The notes under the pieces: model-generated
What the model saw: only the letters and a program-made list of their open reading frames with translations
The model's database searches: none
What the model was told of the DNA's origin: nothing
Shown here: piece by piece, positions 42,312 through 51,235 of the stretch
How the letters are laid out: every line of letters starts with the position of its first letter
Numbering within the stretch: the stretch's first letter is position 1
Made by a program: the position numbers and the translations under genes
Assembly (NCBI RefSeq): GCF_002117445.1
Contig: NZ_CP019937.1
Location: 342,001-406,000, forward strand
DNA length: 64,000 nt
DNA from: Ketogulonicigenium robustum
Lineage (GTDB): Bacteria > Pseudomonadota > Alphaproteobacteria > Rhodobacterales > Rhodobacteraceae
Reading direction: 5' to 3'

Positions 42312-43280
42312 GTGCAAGCCAGCCCCCATAACCAGCCTACATTGCGCCTTTGTGCTGACGACGCCGCGCTGGCGCAGGCCGCACAGTTGCTGCGCGCGGG
42401 CCAACAGGTCGCCTTCCCGACCGAGACTGTCTACGGCTTGGGTGGCAACGCGATGGATGATGCCGCCGTCGCCGGCATTTATGCCGCCAAAGCGCGCCCC
42501 AGTTTCAACCCGCTGATCGTGCATATCGCCGATTTGGACGATGTGAATGCCTTCGCCGTCCTTGATGGCGATTCGCGCGCGCTGGCCGCCGCGTTCTGGC
42601 CGGGCCCGCTGACGTTGGTTCTACCGCTGCGGGGCGGGGCGAGGGTGTCCAAATTGGTGACGGCAGGGCTGGAAACCGTCGCCGTGCGCCTTCCGGCGCA
42701 TCCGGTGGCGCGGGCGCTGATCCGCGCGGCGGGCGTGCCGCTGGCGGCGCCGTCGGCAAACCCGTCGGGCCGCGTCAGCCCGACGACCGCGCAGCATGTT
42801 TTGCAGGGGTTGGATGGCCGCATCGCCGCTGTTGTCGACGGCGGGCCCAGCGGCGTCGGGGTCGAATCGACGATTATCATGGCAACGCCCGAGGGGCCGG
42901 TGCTGCTGCGGGCGGGGGGGGTCACCCCCCAAGATGTCGCGTCGGTTGTGGGGCTATTGCCGCACGCGCCCGTGGTGGCGGATAGCGCGCGTCCCGCTGC
43001 GCCCGGGCAGTTGCTGTCGCACTATGCGCCCAAGGGTACAGTGCGTTTGAACGCGCTGGCCCCCAAAGCGGGCGAGACGATGCTGGGGTTTGGGGAAATT
43101 TCCGGAGACCTGACCCTGTCGGCTGCAGGCGACCTGCGCGAGGCGGCTGCCAATCTGTTCGCCTGCCTGCATCAGTTGGATGCGACCGGGGCCACAGCCA
43201 TCGCTGTCGCCCCCATCCCCGACGAGGGGCTGGGCCTTGCCATCAACGACCGTTTGCGCCGCGCCGCCGCGCCGCGCTAG
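42312..43280 (+). CDS. L-threonylcarbamoyladenylate synthase, Sua5 type
   Basis: A 322-residue enzyme making threonylcarbamoyl-AMP for the t6A modification of tRNAs. YrdC-domain motifs: FPTETVYGLGGNA near residue 36-48, KARPSFNPLIVHI near 60-72, PLRGGARVSKLVTAGLETVAVRLPAHPVA and SANPSGRVSPTTA near 145; a C-terminal Sua5 domain (LLSHYAPKGTVRL onwards) makes it the longer Sua5 form, not YrdC alone. The start codon is GTG, with GACGAGG a few bases upstream. Single-gene unit divergent from the COX IV gene. Confidence 0.93.
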   Translation: MQASPHNQPTLRLCADDAALAQAAQLLRAGQQVAFPTETVYGLGGNAMDDAAVAGIYAAKARPSFNPLIVHIADLDDVNAFAVLDGDSRALAAAFWPGPLTLVLPLRGGARVSKLVTAGLETVAVRLPAHPVARALIRAAGVPLAAPSANPSGRVSPTTAQHVLQGLDGRIAAVVDGGPSGVGVESTIIMATPEGPVLLRAGGVTPQDVASVVGLLPHAPVVADSARPAAPGQLLSHYAPKGTVRLNALAPKAGETMLGFGEISGDLTLSAAGDLREAAANLFACLHQLDATGATAIAVAPIPDEGLGLAINDRLRRAAAPR

Positions 43281-43283
43281 ACG

Positions 43284-43607
43284 CTATTTACGGGTTTTTT
43301 CGATGTAATCGCGCAGCTCGTCCGCCTCGTGGCGGGCATCGCGCAGCCCGTCCATTGCGGCCTTCAATTCGGCTTGGGCTTGGGTCAGTTGGGCGTTGAG
43401 GGTTGATTCGCGCTGCTGAATATAGACAATCGCTTGGTCGCGCGTTTCTTCGGCATCGTGCAGCGCTTGTGCCATGCGGTCGAGTTCACTGATTTCGCCG
43501 CGTGTGACGCGCGTGAAACGATAGATCAGCCAGTTCGCAAACCAACCCAAGGCGAAGGCGACGAACAGCACGATCGCGATGAAAACTGTCAGCTCGGTCT
43601 TGTTCAT
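43284..43607 (-). CDS. Small membrane protein with coiled coil
   Basis: A 107-residue protein with one N-terminal membrane helix (TVFIAIVLFVAFALGWFANWLIY) and a long C-terminal coiled coil rich in Glu, Asp, Ala and Gln (LDRMAQALHDAEETRDQAIVYIQQ, then ARHEADELRDYIEK). Its family is widespread as hypothetical proteins of alphaproteobacteria; no function known to me. It is 30 bases from the OmpA-like gene upstream on the same strand and is probably cotranscribed with it. A four-base gap separates it from the convergent tsaC stop. Confidence 0.7.
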   Translation of the reverse strand: MNKTELTVFIAIVLFVAFALGWFANWLIYRFTRVTRGEISELDRMAQALHDAEETRDQAIVYIQQRESTLNAQLTQAQAELKAAMDGLRDARHEADELRDYIEKTRK

Positions 43608-43637
43608 GCCGGTTTACTCGTCTGGTTGCGGGCGGGG

Positions 43638-45677
43638 TCAGTTGGCTTGTTCGGGGCGCTGGCGGGCAAGTGGAACCTCGGGGCCGGGTTCGACTGCGGG
43701 CGCGTCTTCGGTTGCATCTTCGGTGGGTGCGTCTTCGGCTTGGTCATCCGCAGCGGCTTCTGTGTCCGTCGCTGCCGTGCTTTCGGTGTCTGCGCCGTCT
43801 TCTACGGCCTCGTCTTCGGTGTCAGCCGCCGTCACCTCACCCTCGGGCACGATCAGCGAAAACGCGATACGGCGGTTGGCCTCGCGGCCTTCCTCGGTGT
43901 CGTTCGAGGCGATCGGGTCGGCTTCGCCGAAGCCCGTGGCGGTAAAGCTGGACACCGGCACGCGGCGCATGCGCAGGGCCGATAGAACCGCATCGGCGCG
44001 ATCTTGGCTGAGGCGCAGGTTCATTTCGTCGCGCCCTTGGCTGTCGGTGTAGCCCGCGACCAAAATCGGCAGGTCGGCAGGGCAGCCGCGCAGCACATCT
44101 GCGATATCGTCGATCACTTTCAGGGCGCTACCGGCGATCTGGGCCGAGCCCGGGTCGAAGGCGATCTTGTTAGTCGCGTTCAGATCGATGATCCGCTGCA
44201 CACATTCGGCGGGTTCGGGCAGGCCAGCGGTGGGGTCGAGCGCTTCGATATATTCGACGTTCACGTTGAAGTTCGCGCCTTGGCCCAGTTTGTCGATCAG
44301 GAACTGGCTGATGATGTTCGAGGCCTCGGCCTCGCCGGTCATGCCGCGCACATTGATGGTGTCGGGGGTGATCAACACGTTGCCGTTGTGCAGGTGCGAC
44401 AGCGCCTCGATACCGGCCAGCACGCGCAGCGACCACCCTTGGGGCAGACCATCGGGCAGTACGCGTGTCGCCATGATCACGTTGTTCGCCCCGAAATGCG
44501 CACGCGCAAAATTCCCCGCGCTGGCATTGAGGAGTTCATCCGCCGTGCGCCCAGTCAGAATTACCTGACCGTCGGTGTTCAGCGAAACATAGAACTGCGG
44601 CGGCGGCGGCGCGCTGGCATCGGTGTCGACGGGCGGGGGCATATCCGCCGCGAACGAGAATGTGGCAGGAAGGCTGTTTTCGACGCGCCCGATAATGCGG
44701 TCGAACACGGCCTGATCCATCGGCTCGGCCGCAGCCAAACGCACGTCGGTGTCCAGCATGGTCAGCGTGCCCGAGCCACCTTCGTGCGCGATCTCAGCCA
44801 GCGCCGAGATGCCCAGGTTCGCCATCCGCGCCCATTCGCTGGACGGGCTGCCAAGGCCGATAGTGCAGGCCACATTGCCAGCAAGCCCCGCAGCGCGCGC
44901 GGTGGCGATGATGCTGGCGCGGGCCTCGTCGCTGTCGGCCGAGCACGCCTCCATCGTGGCGATGCCGCCGTCGTCGATGCGGAACCGCAAGGTGAAGGGG
45001 GTCAGCACGGGGCGGGGGGCGGTGATATTCAGATCAACGACGACCCCGTTCGGAATCCAGCGCGACAGCGTCGTCTCATACTCGGCCTGCTGCTCCGTGC
45101 TTTCGGAAATGCCGCTGACAGACACGCGGCCCGCCCCGACCGAGACTTTGGACCGTGGGAGCAGTTGTAGCGCTCGAAATGCATAGGTGACCGCCGCGTT
45201 CCAGTTTTCCGGCACGGGGTAATCTGCGGTGTTCAGCAGATCGGTGACCGTTTCCGTCGGAGCGAAGCCGGAAATGCGCCGAACGATTGCCGCGCGATCT
45301 GTGGCACTGGGGATCAACCCGATCAAGGATACAGCGTCTTCGTTGCGAAGCATCTCGATAGAAAAGACGGGCGCGGCGATGTCGCTGGGGGGGCGGACCG
45401 ACATGTTGTCGACTACACGCGCGCCATCGACCATGGTTGCAGCCGCTGACATGGCGTGCAGGCGGGCAACCTCGTTCGGAGCCTCGCCCTCGATCACCAC
45501 TTGCAGGCCGTCGGCCAAAACCGTCGCCCACTCCATGCCTTGCTGTTGCAAGGCGCCGGTCACAGCCTCGGCCGAGCTACGTTCGACCAGCACGACGGCA
45601 CCGCCAGCCCCGACGGCGCAAATGCCAGCTGCGGCGACAAACGCCAGCGCCTGATAGGTGATACGGGGTAGGGCCAT
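43638..45677 (-). CDS. OmpA-family cell-envelope protein with BON-like repeats
   Basis: A 679-residue envelope protein. An N-terminal hydrophobic segment (ALAFVAAAGICAVGAGGAVVLVE) acts as signal or anchor. The middle (about 50-450) has several alternating alpha/beta units (VVIEGEAPNEVARLHAM, VSLIGLIPSATDRAAIV, VRGMTGEAEASNIISQF) resembling BON-type folds. The peptidoglycan-binding OmpA domain is clear at about 505-615 (LPILVAGYTDSQGRDEMNLRLSQDRADAV, GFGEADPIASNDTEEGREANRRIAF). An acidic, low-complexity tail rich in Glu, Asp, Ala and Thr follows, ending in LARQRPEQAN. The architecture suggests tethering the envelope to peptidoglycan. Confidence 0.85.
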   Translation of the reverse strand: MALPRITYQALAFVAAAGICAVGAGGAVVLVERSSAEAVTGALQQQGMEWATVLADGLQVVIEGEAPNEVARLHAMSAAATMVDGARVVDNMSVRPPSDIAAPVFSIEMLRNEDAVSLIGLIPSATDRAAIVRRISGFAPTETVTDLLNTADYPVPENWNAAVTYAFRALQLLPRSKVSVGAGRVSVSGISESTEQQAEYETTLSRWIPNGVVVDLNITAPRPVLTPFTLRFRIDDGGIATMEACSADSDEARASIIATARAAGLAGNVACTIGLGSPSSEWARMANLGISALAEIAHEGGSGTLTMLDTDVRLAAAEPMDQAVFDRIIGRVENSLPATFSFAADMPPPVDTDASAPPPPQFYVSLNTDGQVILTGRTADELLNASAGNFARAHFGANNVIMATRVLPDGLPQGWSLRVLAGIEALSHLHNGNVLITPDTINVRGMTGEAEASNIISQFLIDKLGQGANFNVNVEYIEALDPTAGLPEPAECVQRIIDLNATNKIAFDPGSAQIAGSALKVIDDIADVLRGCPADLPILVAGYTDSQGRDEMNLRLSQDRADAVLSALRMRRVPVSSFTATGFGEADPIASNDTEEGREANRRIAFSLIVPEGEVTAADTEDEAVEDGADTESTAATDTEAAADDQAEDAPTEDATEDAPAVEPGPEVPLARQRPEQAN

Positions 45678-45720
45678 AAGCTACGCGGATCTGTTCATAC
45701 TGTTGCCGCGTGATAGGCCC

Positions 45721-46704
45721 TTATCCCCCGGTGATCAATTGCAGCGCGATGGCGGTGGCGGAAAACAGCACAAACAGCAACCCGCCATCGCGGTTTGACC
45801 GGAAAAGGCGCAGCAAAAGCGGGCTGTCGGCCGGATCAAATCGCCGCAACTGCCACGCAATTTGCAACCCCAACGCCAGTGGGGCCATCAGCGCAACGAG
45901 TACGACGGTCACATGTGCGCCCCAAACCGCGATTAAAACCGCTGCGGCGCTGAGGATGACGGCAATCAGCCCGAACCGCACCAGCCAGCGTGGGCTATCG
46001 TCGCCAAACAGGCGTGCGGTCGACTTTACGCCGATCAGTGCGTCGTCCTCGTAGTCCTGATGGGCGTAGATGGTGTCGTAAAACAGCGTCCAAGCGATGC
46101 CGGCCAGATACAAAACGACCGCCGGCCACCCGAGGCTGCCGGTATGTGCCGTCCACCCCAGCAGCGCGCCCCAATTGAAGGCGATGCCCAAAAACGCCTG
46201 CGGCCACCATGTAAAGCGCTTCGCGAACGGGTAGACCAGCACCGGCACCAGCGCCAGCACCCCCAACACAATGGCGCCGGTGTTGAACGTTAGCAAAATC
46301 AACGCGGACAGGCCAGTCTGAATCGCCATCCAAGCCAGTGCGCCGCGCACCGTGACCTGCCCCGACGGGATGGGCCGCTGGCGCGTCCGCTCGACCCGCC
46401 CGTCGATGTCGCGGTCGGTGATGTCGTTCCAGGTGCAGCCTGCGCCGCGCATCAAAAACGCGCCCAAGGCACAGCCGGCGGCGATCCACAGGTCGTACCA
46501 GCCCAACCGTCCGTCATGCAAAATCGCCAGCAGCAGCGACCACCAGCAGGGCAGCAGCAACAGCCACGTGCCAATGGGGCGGTCGGCGCGCGACAGGCGC
46601 AGCCACGGGCGCCAGCGGGCGGGGGCGCGCTCGGCCCAGTTGTCGGCGCTGTCGGCCACACGTTCTTGGGGCGGGGGGGCTGGCGTGTGCGGGGCGCTGC
46701 GCAT
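45721..46704 (-). CDS. ubiA: 4-hydroxybenzoate polyprenyltransferase
   Basis: A 327-residue inner-membrane prenyltransferase attaching the polyprenyl tail to 4-hydroxybenzoate in ubiquinone synthesis. First aspartate motif NDITDRDIDGRVERTRQRP near residue 95-113, second DYEDDALIGVKSTARLFG near 215; about eight membrane helices. GGAACGAAG precedes the ATG at 46704; the frame runs 16 codons further upstream without a better start. The start lies 11 bases from the divergent rsmE start. Works downstream of the polyprenyl synthase encoded at 33.6 kb. Confidence 0.93.
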   Translation of the reverse strand: MRSAPHTPAPPPQERVADSADNWAERAPARWRPWLRLSRADRPIGTWLLLLPCWWSLLLAILHDGRLGWYDLWIAAGCALGAFLMRGAGCTWNDITDRDIDGRVERTRQRPIPSGQVTVRGALAWMAIQTGLSALILLTFNTGAIVLGVLALVPVLVYPFAKRFTWWPQAFLGIAFNWGALLGWTAHTGSLGWPAVVLYLAGIAWTLFYDTIYAHQDYEDDALIGVKSTARLFGDDSPRWLVRFGLIAVILSAAAVLIAVWGAHVTVVLVALMAPLALGLQIAWQLRRFDPADSPLLLRLFRSNRDGGLLFVLFSATAIALQLITGG

Positions 46705-46715
46705 ATCTTCGTTCC

Positions 46716-47450
46716 ATGACAAGCAAGATCCGCCTCTTTGTAGACCAACCACTGTCCCTTGGGCAAACCGTTCCCCTGACCAGCGATCAGGCGAATTACC
46801 TGTTCAATGTCATGCGCTTGCAGGTGGGGGCAGTACTGTCGCTGATCAACGGCCGCGATGGCGAATGGGATGGCACGGTCGTCCACGCTGCCAAACGCGC
46901 TGGCGCGTTGCAGGTTGGCGCGCAAACCCGTCCGCTACAGCCGCCGCCCGACCTGTGGCTGGCCTTTGCGCCGATCAAAAAGGCGCGTACAGATTTCATC
47001 GTCGAAAAAGCGACCGAGCTGGGCGCCGCGCGAATCATTCCCGTCCTGACCGACCACACCAATTCCGAGCGGGTGCGCCGCGACCGCCTGCAAGCCCACG
47101 CGCTGGAGGCGGTCGAGCAATGCGGCGGCACCTTCCTGCCCGAGGTTGCAGACCCCACCGCTTTGGGCGCGTTTCTGGACAGCTTCCCCGCTGAACGTCA
47201 CCTGTGGTTTTGCGACGAGGCACTGGTCGGCCAAAGCGCTGGCTTTCCGCCCGACGCGCCCGCGGGTCCGTCTTGCATCCTGATCGGGCCGGAGGGTGGT
47301 TTTTCTGCGCGTGAACGCGACCGCTTGCGGGCCTTACCCTTTGCACGGTCAATCGCGCTGGGCCCGCGGATTTTGCGGGCTGATACTGCAGCCGTTGCTG
47401 CCCTCACACTGTGGCAGGCACGTATGGGTGACTGGGGCCATCATGGTTGA
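46716..47450 (+). CDS. rsmE: 16S rRNA (uracil(1498)-N(3))-methyltransferase
   Basis: A 244-residue SPOUT-fold methyltransferase modifying U1498 of 16S rRNA. N-terminal PUA-like domain (IRLFVDQPLSLGQTVPLTSDQANYLFNVMRL) and the SAM knot with EKATELGAARIIPVLTDHTNSERV, EQCGG, ILIGPEGGFSARE near residue 188 and LGPRILRADTAAVAAL near 215. No clear ribosome-binding site precedes the ATG, whose upstream region is the start of ubiA. Overlaps the next gene by eight bases. Confidence 0.95.
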   Translation: MTSKIRLFVDQPLSLGQTVPLTSDQANYLFNVMRLQVGAVLSLINGRDGEWDGTVVHAAKRAGALQVGAQTRPLQPPPDLWLAFAPIKKARTDFIVEKATELGAARIIPVLTDHTNSERVRRDRLQAHALEAVEQCGGTFLPEVADPTALGAFLDSFPAERHLWFCDEALVGQSAGFPPDAPAGPSCILIGPEGGFSARERDRLRALPFARSIALGPRILRADTAAVAALTLWQARMGDWGHHG

Positions 47451-47925
47451 AAAACGTCTTGAATGGGCGCGCTGGGCCGAGGTAATCGCAGGCGTAGCTG
47501 TGCTGGGCATGGCCGCGTGGTGGTTGCGCAGCAGCTATGGCTTGTCGCGCATCCCCGGTTGGGCAGGCCTTGCGCTAGGCGCGGTGCTGATCTGGATTGG
47601 CATCCAGCGCCTGCGATTTGGCGCGCAGCGGGGCGGCTTGGGTGTTGTCCAACTGGATGAACGGCGCCTGACCTATATGGGCCCGTTGACAGGCGGCATG
47701 ATTGATTTGGACGATCTGGCGCGGCTGGACTTCGACGGAACCGGTCGCCCACCGCATTGGGTGCTAACCGGACGCAACGGCACTTTGCTGGCCATCCCCA
47801 TCAATGCCGAAGGCGGCGAGCGTCTTTTCGATGCGTTTTCCGCACTTCCCGGCCTCAGTTCCGCCCGCCTGTCGGGCATTGTCATGAAAAAGGAACGTCA
47901 GCGTGTGCTGATTTGGAAAGAGTGA
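47443..47925 (+). CDS. Hypothetical membrane protein
   Basis: A 160-residue protein with two membrane helices near the N-terminus (residues about 10-27 and 37-52, AEVIAGVAVLGMAAWWL and GWAGLALGAVLIWIGI), then a soluble beta-rich part (RLTYMGPLTGGMIDLDDLARLDFD). It ends with a basic tail, MKKERQRVLIWKE. The start overlaps rsmE by eight bases, so translation is coupled. I recognise it as a conserved type of hypothetical protein next to rsmE in this order, without known function. Confidence 0.7.
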   Translation: MVEKRLEWARWAEVIAGVAVLGMAAWWLRSSYGLSRIPGWAGLALGAVLIWIGIQRLRFGAQRGGLGVVQLDERRLTYMGPLTGGMIDLDDLARLDFDGTGRPPHWVLTGRNGTLLAIPINAEGGERLFDAFSALPGLSSARLSGIVMKKERQRVLIWKE

Positions 47926-48011
47926 CCTGCCATTGACTTGTCGTGCAGTTTTCTCCACCTCTTGCCAACCCACGGTTTGACCCGTTTCTACTGTCCTAAC
48001 AGGAGCGCAGC

Positions 48012-49349
48012 ATGTCCATCCCGCAATCCGGCGGCGGCCCCATCGAGCGGCCCGAGCAACTGGCGGAATTCCTGGCAAAGGGCTGTAAACCGAAAACCGA
48101 ATGGCGCATTGGGACCGAACATGAAAAGTTCGGCTTCCTGACCGCAACCCAGCAGCCGCTGCCCTATGACGGTATCAAAGCGCTGATGGAAGGGTTGCAG
48201 GCCCGCTATGGCTGGGCCCCTGTGACCGAGGGCGAAAACCTGATCGGGCTGAAGCGTAACGGCGCGAACATCAGCCTTGAACCCGGCGGGCAATTCGAAT
48301 TGTCGGGGGCACCGCTGGAAAGCATCCACCAAACGCGAGACGAATTGCAGAACCATCTGGACGAGGTCGCCGCGATTGCCGGCCCGATGGGCGTCGGGTT
48401 CTACAGCGTCGGCGCCGCGCCAATTTGGCGCGCGGCCGATATGCCGGTGATGCCCAAGGGCCGTTACCGCCTGATGACGGATTACATGGGCCGTGTTGGC
48501 ACCCATGGCACGCAGATGATGTATCGCACCTCGACCGTGCAAGTGAACCTCGACTTCGGATCCGAGGCAGACATGGTGCAGAAAATGCGCGTGGCACTCG
48601 CTCTGCAGCCGGTTGCGACAGCGCTGTTCGCCAGCTCGCCGTTCTTTGACGGGGCGCTGAATGGCCACCGCAGCTGGCGATCGCGTATCTGGCGCGGGCT
48701 GGATGACAGCCGCACGGGCATGTTGCCTTTCGTGTTCGACGACGGTTTTGGCTTCCAGCGCTATGTCGATTGGGTGCTGGATGTGCCGATGTACTTCGTC
48801 TACCGCGACGGCCAGTATATCAACGCACTGGGCCAGTCGTTCCGCGCCTTCCTGCGGGGCGAGTTGCCCGCGCTGCCCGGTGAAGTGCCGACCCTGTCCG
48901 ACTGGGCCGACCACCTGACGACCGTGTTCCCCGAAGCGCGGCTGAAACAGTTCATCGAAATGCGCGGGGCCGATGCGGGCAGCCAAGCTCATCTGGTGGC
49001 GCTGCCTGCGTTCTGGGTTGGGTTGACTTATGACCAGACCGCGCTGGATGCCGCCTATGACCTTATCAAGATGTTAAATGCCTCGACCCGCGAGGGGTTG
49101 CGCGTGGCTGCTTCGGAGCAGGCGTTAGCCGGTGTCGTTGACGGCGTCGCATTGCGTGATTTGGCGCGGGAAGCTGTGAAGATTTCCGAAGCGGGCTTGA
49201 AAGCGCGTGGCTTGGGCGAGGAAATCTATCTGGCCCCGTTGATCGAAGATGCGGCCAGCGGTGCGGTTCAAGCCGACCGTCTGATTGCAGCTTACGAAGG
49301 TGAATGGGGTCGCGACCTGACCAAGATCTACGCCGCGACCCGACTGTAA
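48012..49349 (+). CDS. gshA: Glutamate-cysteine ligase, plant type
   Basis: A 445-residue ATP-dependent ligase, first enzyme of glutathione synthesis. It matches the plant/alphaproteobacterial class: WRIGTEHEKFGF near residue 34-45, SLEPGGQFELSGAPL near 92-106, YMGRVGTHGTQMMYRTSTVQVNLDF near 160-183 and SPFFDGALNGHRSWRSRIWR near 215. AACAGGAGCGCAGC gives a good site before the ATG. It is a single-gene unit and its stop directly abuts the convergent plsY stop. Confidence 0.95.
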   Translation: MSIPQSGGGPIERPEQLAEFLAKGCKPKTEWRIGTEHEKFGFLTATQQPLPYDGIKALMEGLQARYGWAPVTEGENLIGLKRNGANISLEPGGQFELSGAPLESIHQTRDELQNHLDEVAAIAGPMGVGFYSVGAAPIWRAADMPVMPKGRYRLMTDYMGRVGTHGTQMMYRTSTVQVNLDFGSEADMVQKMRVALALQPVATALFASSPFFDGALNGHRSWRSRIWRGLDDSRTGMLPFVFDDGFGFQRYVDWVLDVPMYFVYRDGQYINALGQSFRAFLRGELPALPGEVPTLSDWADHLTTVFPEARLKQFIEMRGADAGSQAHLVALPAFWVGLTYDQTALDAAYDLIKMLNASTREGLRVAASEQALAGVVDGVALRDLAREAVKISEAGLKARGLGEEIYLAPLIEDAASGAVQADRLIAAYEGEWGRDLTKIYAATRL

Positions 49350-49955
49350 TTACTTCTGACCGATCTTCGATTCGGTTCCGGCCAGCAGCCGCGCAACGTT
49401 GGCGCTATGACGCCACCAGATCAGCACGGCGAGCACCGCGAGCAGAACGAACGTATGCCCGTTGCCCGTGAACAGGGCGAAAAACGGGGCCAGTGTGGCG
49501 GCGGCCAAAGCCGCCGCGCTGGAATACCGCAGCGCAAAGGCCAAAATTAGCCACGTTGCCGCCGCCAGCAGGCCTGCAGGCCAGCACAATGCCAAAATCA
49601 CGCCAAAGAACGTGGCGACGCCTTTGCCGCCTTTGAACCCCAGCCAAACGGGGAAGCAATGGCCGATAAAGGCGGCCAAAGCGGCGATCTGTGCGGCATC
49701 TTCGCCCGCAAAGGCGCGGGCCAGCAGCACGGCAACCGCGCCCTTCAGCCCGTCCAGCAACAGCGTCAGCGCCGCTGCCTTTTTGTTGCCGGTGCGCAGC
49801 ACGTTGGTCGCGCCGATATTGCCCGACCCGATTTGGCGCAAATCGCCCAAGTTCATTGCCCGCGCCAGCAGCAGCCCGAACGGAACCGAGCCGAGGCCGT
49901 AGCCGATAATCGCCCACAGCAGCAGCACGGGCAGGGGGGAAGTGAAATCAGGCAT
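49350..49955 (-). CDS. plsY: Glycerol-3-phosphate acyltransferase PlsY
   Basis: A 201-residue polytopic inner-membrane enzyme transferring an acyl group from acyl phosphate to glycerol 3-phosphate. All three family motifs are present: GSVPFGLLLARAM near 21-33, GSGNIGATNVLRTGNKKAAA near 42-61 and the FKGGKGVATFFGV near 105. GGAGGAAACC stands before the ATG at 49955. It overlaps the pyrC-like gene by eight bases, an order (pyrB-pyrC-plsY) frequent in alphaproteobacteria. Confidence 0.95.
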   Translation of the reverse strand: MPDFTSPLPVLLLWAIIGYGLGSVPFGLLLARAMNLGDLRQIGSGNIGATNVLRTGNKKAAALTLLLDGLKGAVAVLLARAFAGEDAAQIAALAAFIGHCFPVWLGFKGGKGVATFFGVILALCWPAGLLAAATWLILAFALRYSSAAALAAATLAPFFALFTGNGHTFVLLAVLAVLIWWRHSANVARLLAGTESKIGQK

Positions 49956-51225
49956 CAGGGTTTCCTCCGAAAATGCGGGTGCCGCCAACCCATGTCCCGA
50001 TCACGCGGCCTTGCAGGCGGGCACCATCGAACGGGGTGTTTTTGGATTTGGATTCGAGGCTAAAGCGATCCAGCACGAAAGGCGCGTCGGGATCGAACAT
50101 CACCAGATCGGCGGGGGCACCAATGCGCAGGCGACCGCTGTCCAGCCCAAGGCGTTTGGCGGGGTTCAGTGCCAGCGCACGGAACAGTTGCACCAGCGAC
50201 AGATGCCCCGCATGGAACAGGCGCAAGCTGGCGGGCAGCAGTGTTTCCAGCCCCACAGCGCCGCTGGCCGCGACTTCAAACGGCAGGCGCTTGGATTCCT
50301 CGTCCTGTGGGGTGTGCATCGAACAGATGATGTCGATCAGCCCTTCAGCCACCGCAGCGATGGCGGCCAAGCGGTCTTCCTCGGCGCGCAGGGGCGGCGT
50401 CATTTTGAAGAAGGTGCGATAGTCGGCCACGTCCAGATCGTTCAGCGTCAGGTGGTGGACCGAGATCCCCGCCGTGATGTCCAGCCCGTTTTCCTTGGCG
50501 CGGCGCAGGGCGGGCAGGGCGCGGGCGGTGGTGATCTGGTCAATGTGCAGCCGCGCGCCGGTCATTTCCAGCAGCGCGATGTCACGGTCGAGGCCCATAC
50601 GCTCGGCCATGGGCGACACGGCAGGAATACCGCGCAGGCTGGCGAACGCGCTGGATGTGGCCGCAGCCCCAACCGACAGGCCGGGGTCTTGCACATGGGC
50701 GATCACCAGCGCGCCCAGTGATTTCGCATAGGTTAGCGCGCGGGAATAGACGCGAGTGTTGGTGATGACGTGGTCGGCATCGGTGAAGGCGACGGCACCT
50801 GCGTCTTGCAAAAAGCCGATCTCGGTCATCTCGCGGCCTTCGCGGCCTTTGGTTAGGGTCGCCATCGGCAGCACGCGCACTTGCGCGACGGCGCTGGCGC
50901 GGCGGGCGACGAATTCCAAAATCTCGGGCGTGTCGATGACGGGGTCGGTATCGGGGCGGGTGACGATGGTGGTCACGCCCCCCGCTGCCGCCGCACGCCC
51001 GGCCGAGGTGAAGCTTTCCTTGTGCCGCTCGCCCGGCTCGCCCACCTTTACGCCGATGTCGATGATGCCGGGGGCAAGGCAAAGGCCGCCCGCGTCGATC
51101 ACCTGCGTATTTTCATCGGCGTCGAAGGCGTCACTGATTAGGCCGTTGCGGATGAACAGCGAACCTGTGCTTTCGCCCAGTTCCGGATCGATCAGGCGGG
51201 CGTTGGTGATGATGATGTCTTGCAT
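49948..51225 (-). CDS. Dihydroorotase-like protein without metal ligands (PyrC', probably inactive)
   Basis: A 425-residue amidohydrolase-fold protein of the dihydroorotase family. The opening zinc motif (DxHxH followed by REPG in active enzymes) reads DIGVKVGEPG at residues 56-65, so both histidines are replaced by Gly58 and Lys60. The catalytic Asp of the TDHAPH motif is Met303 (CSMHTPQ). HHLTLND near 257 and KMTPPLR are kept. Pseudomonads have a similar inactive PyrC' that forms a complex with PyrB; position next to pyrB suggests that role here. Another, active dihydroorotase must exist elsewhere in the genome. Confidence 0.85.
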   Translation of the reverse strand: MQDIIITNARLIDPELGESTGSLFIRNGLISDAFDADENTQVIDAGGLCLAPGIIDIGVKVGEPGERHKESFTSAGRAAAAGGVTTIVTRPDTDPVIDTPEILEFVARRASAVAQVRVLPMATLTKGREGREMTEIGFLQDAGAVAFTDADHVITNTRVYSRALTYAKSLGALVIAHVQDPGLSVGAAATSSAFASLRGIPAVSPMAERMGLDRDIALLEMTGARLHIDQITTARALPALRRAKENGLDITAGISVHHLTLNDLDVADYRTFFKMTPPLRAEEDRLAAIAAVAEGLIDIICSMHTPQDEESKRLPFEVAASGAVGLETLLPASLRLFHAGHLSLVQLFRALALNPAKRLGLDSGRLRIGAPADLVMFDPDAPFVLDRFSLESKSKNTPFDGARLQGRVIGTWVGGTRIFGGNPDA

Positions 51226-51235
51226 GCGTGCCCCC

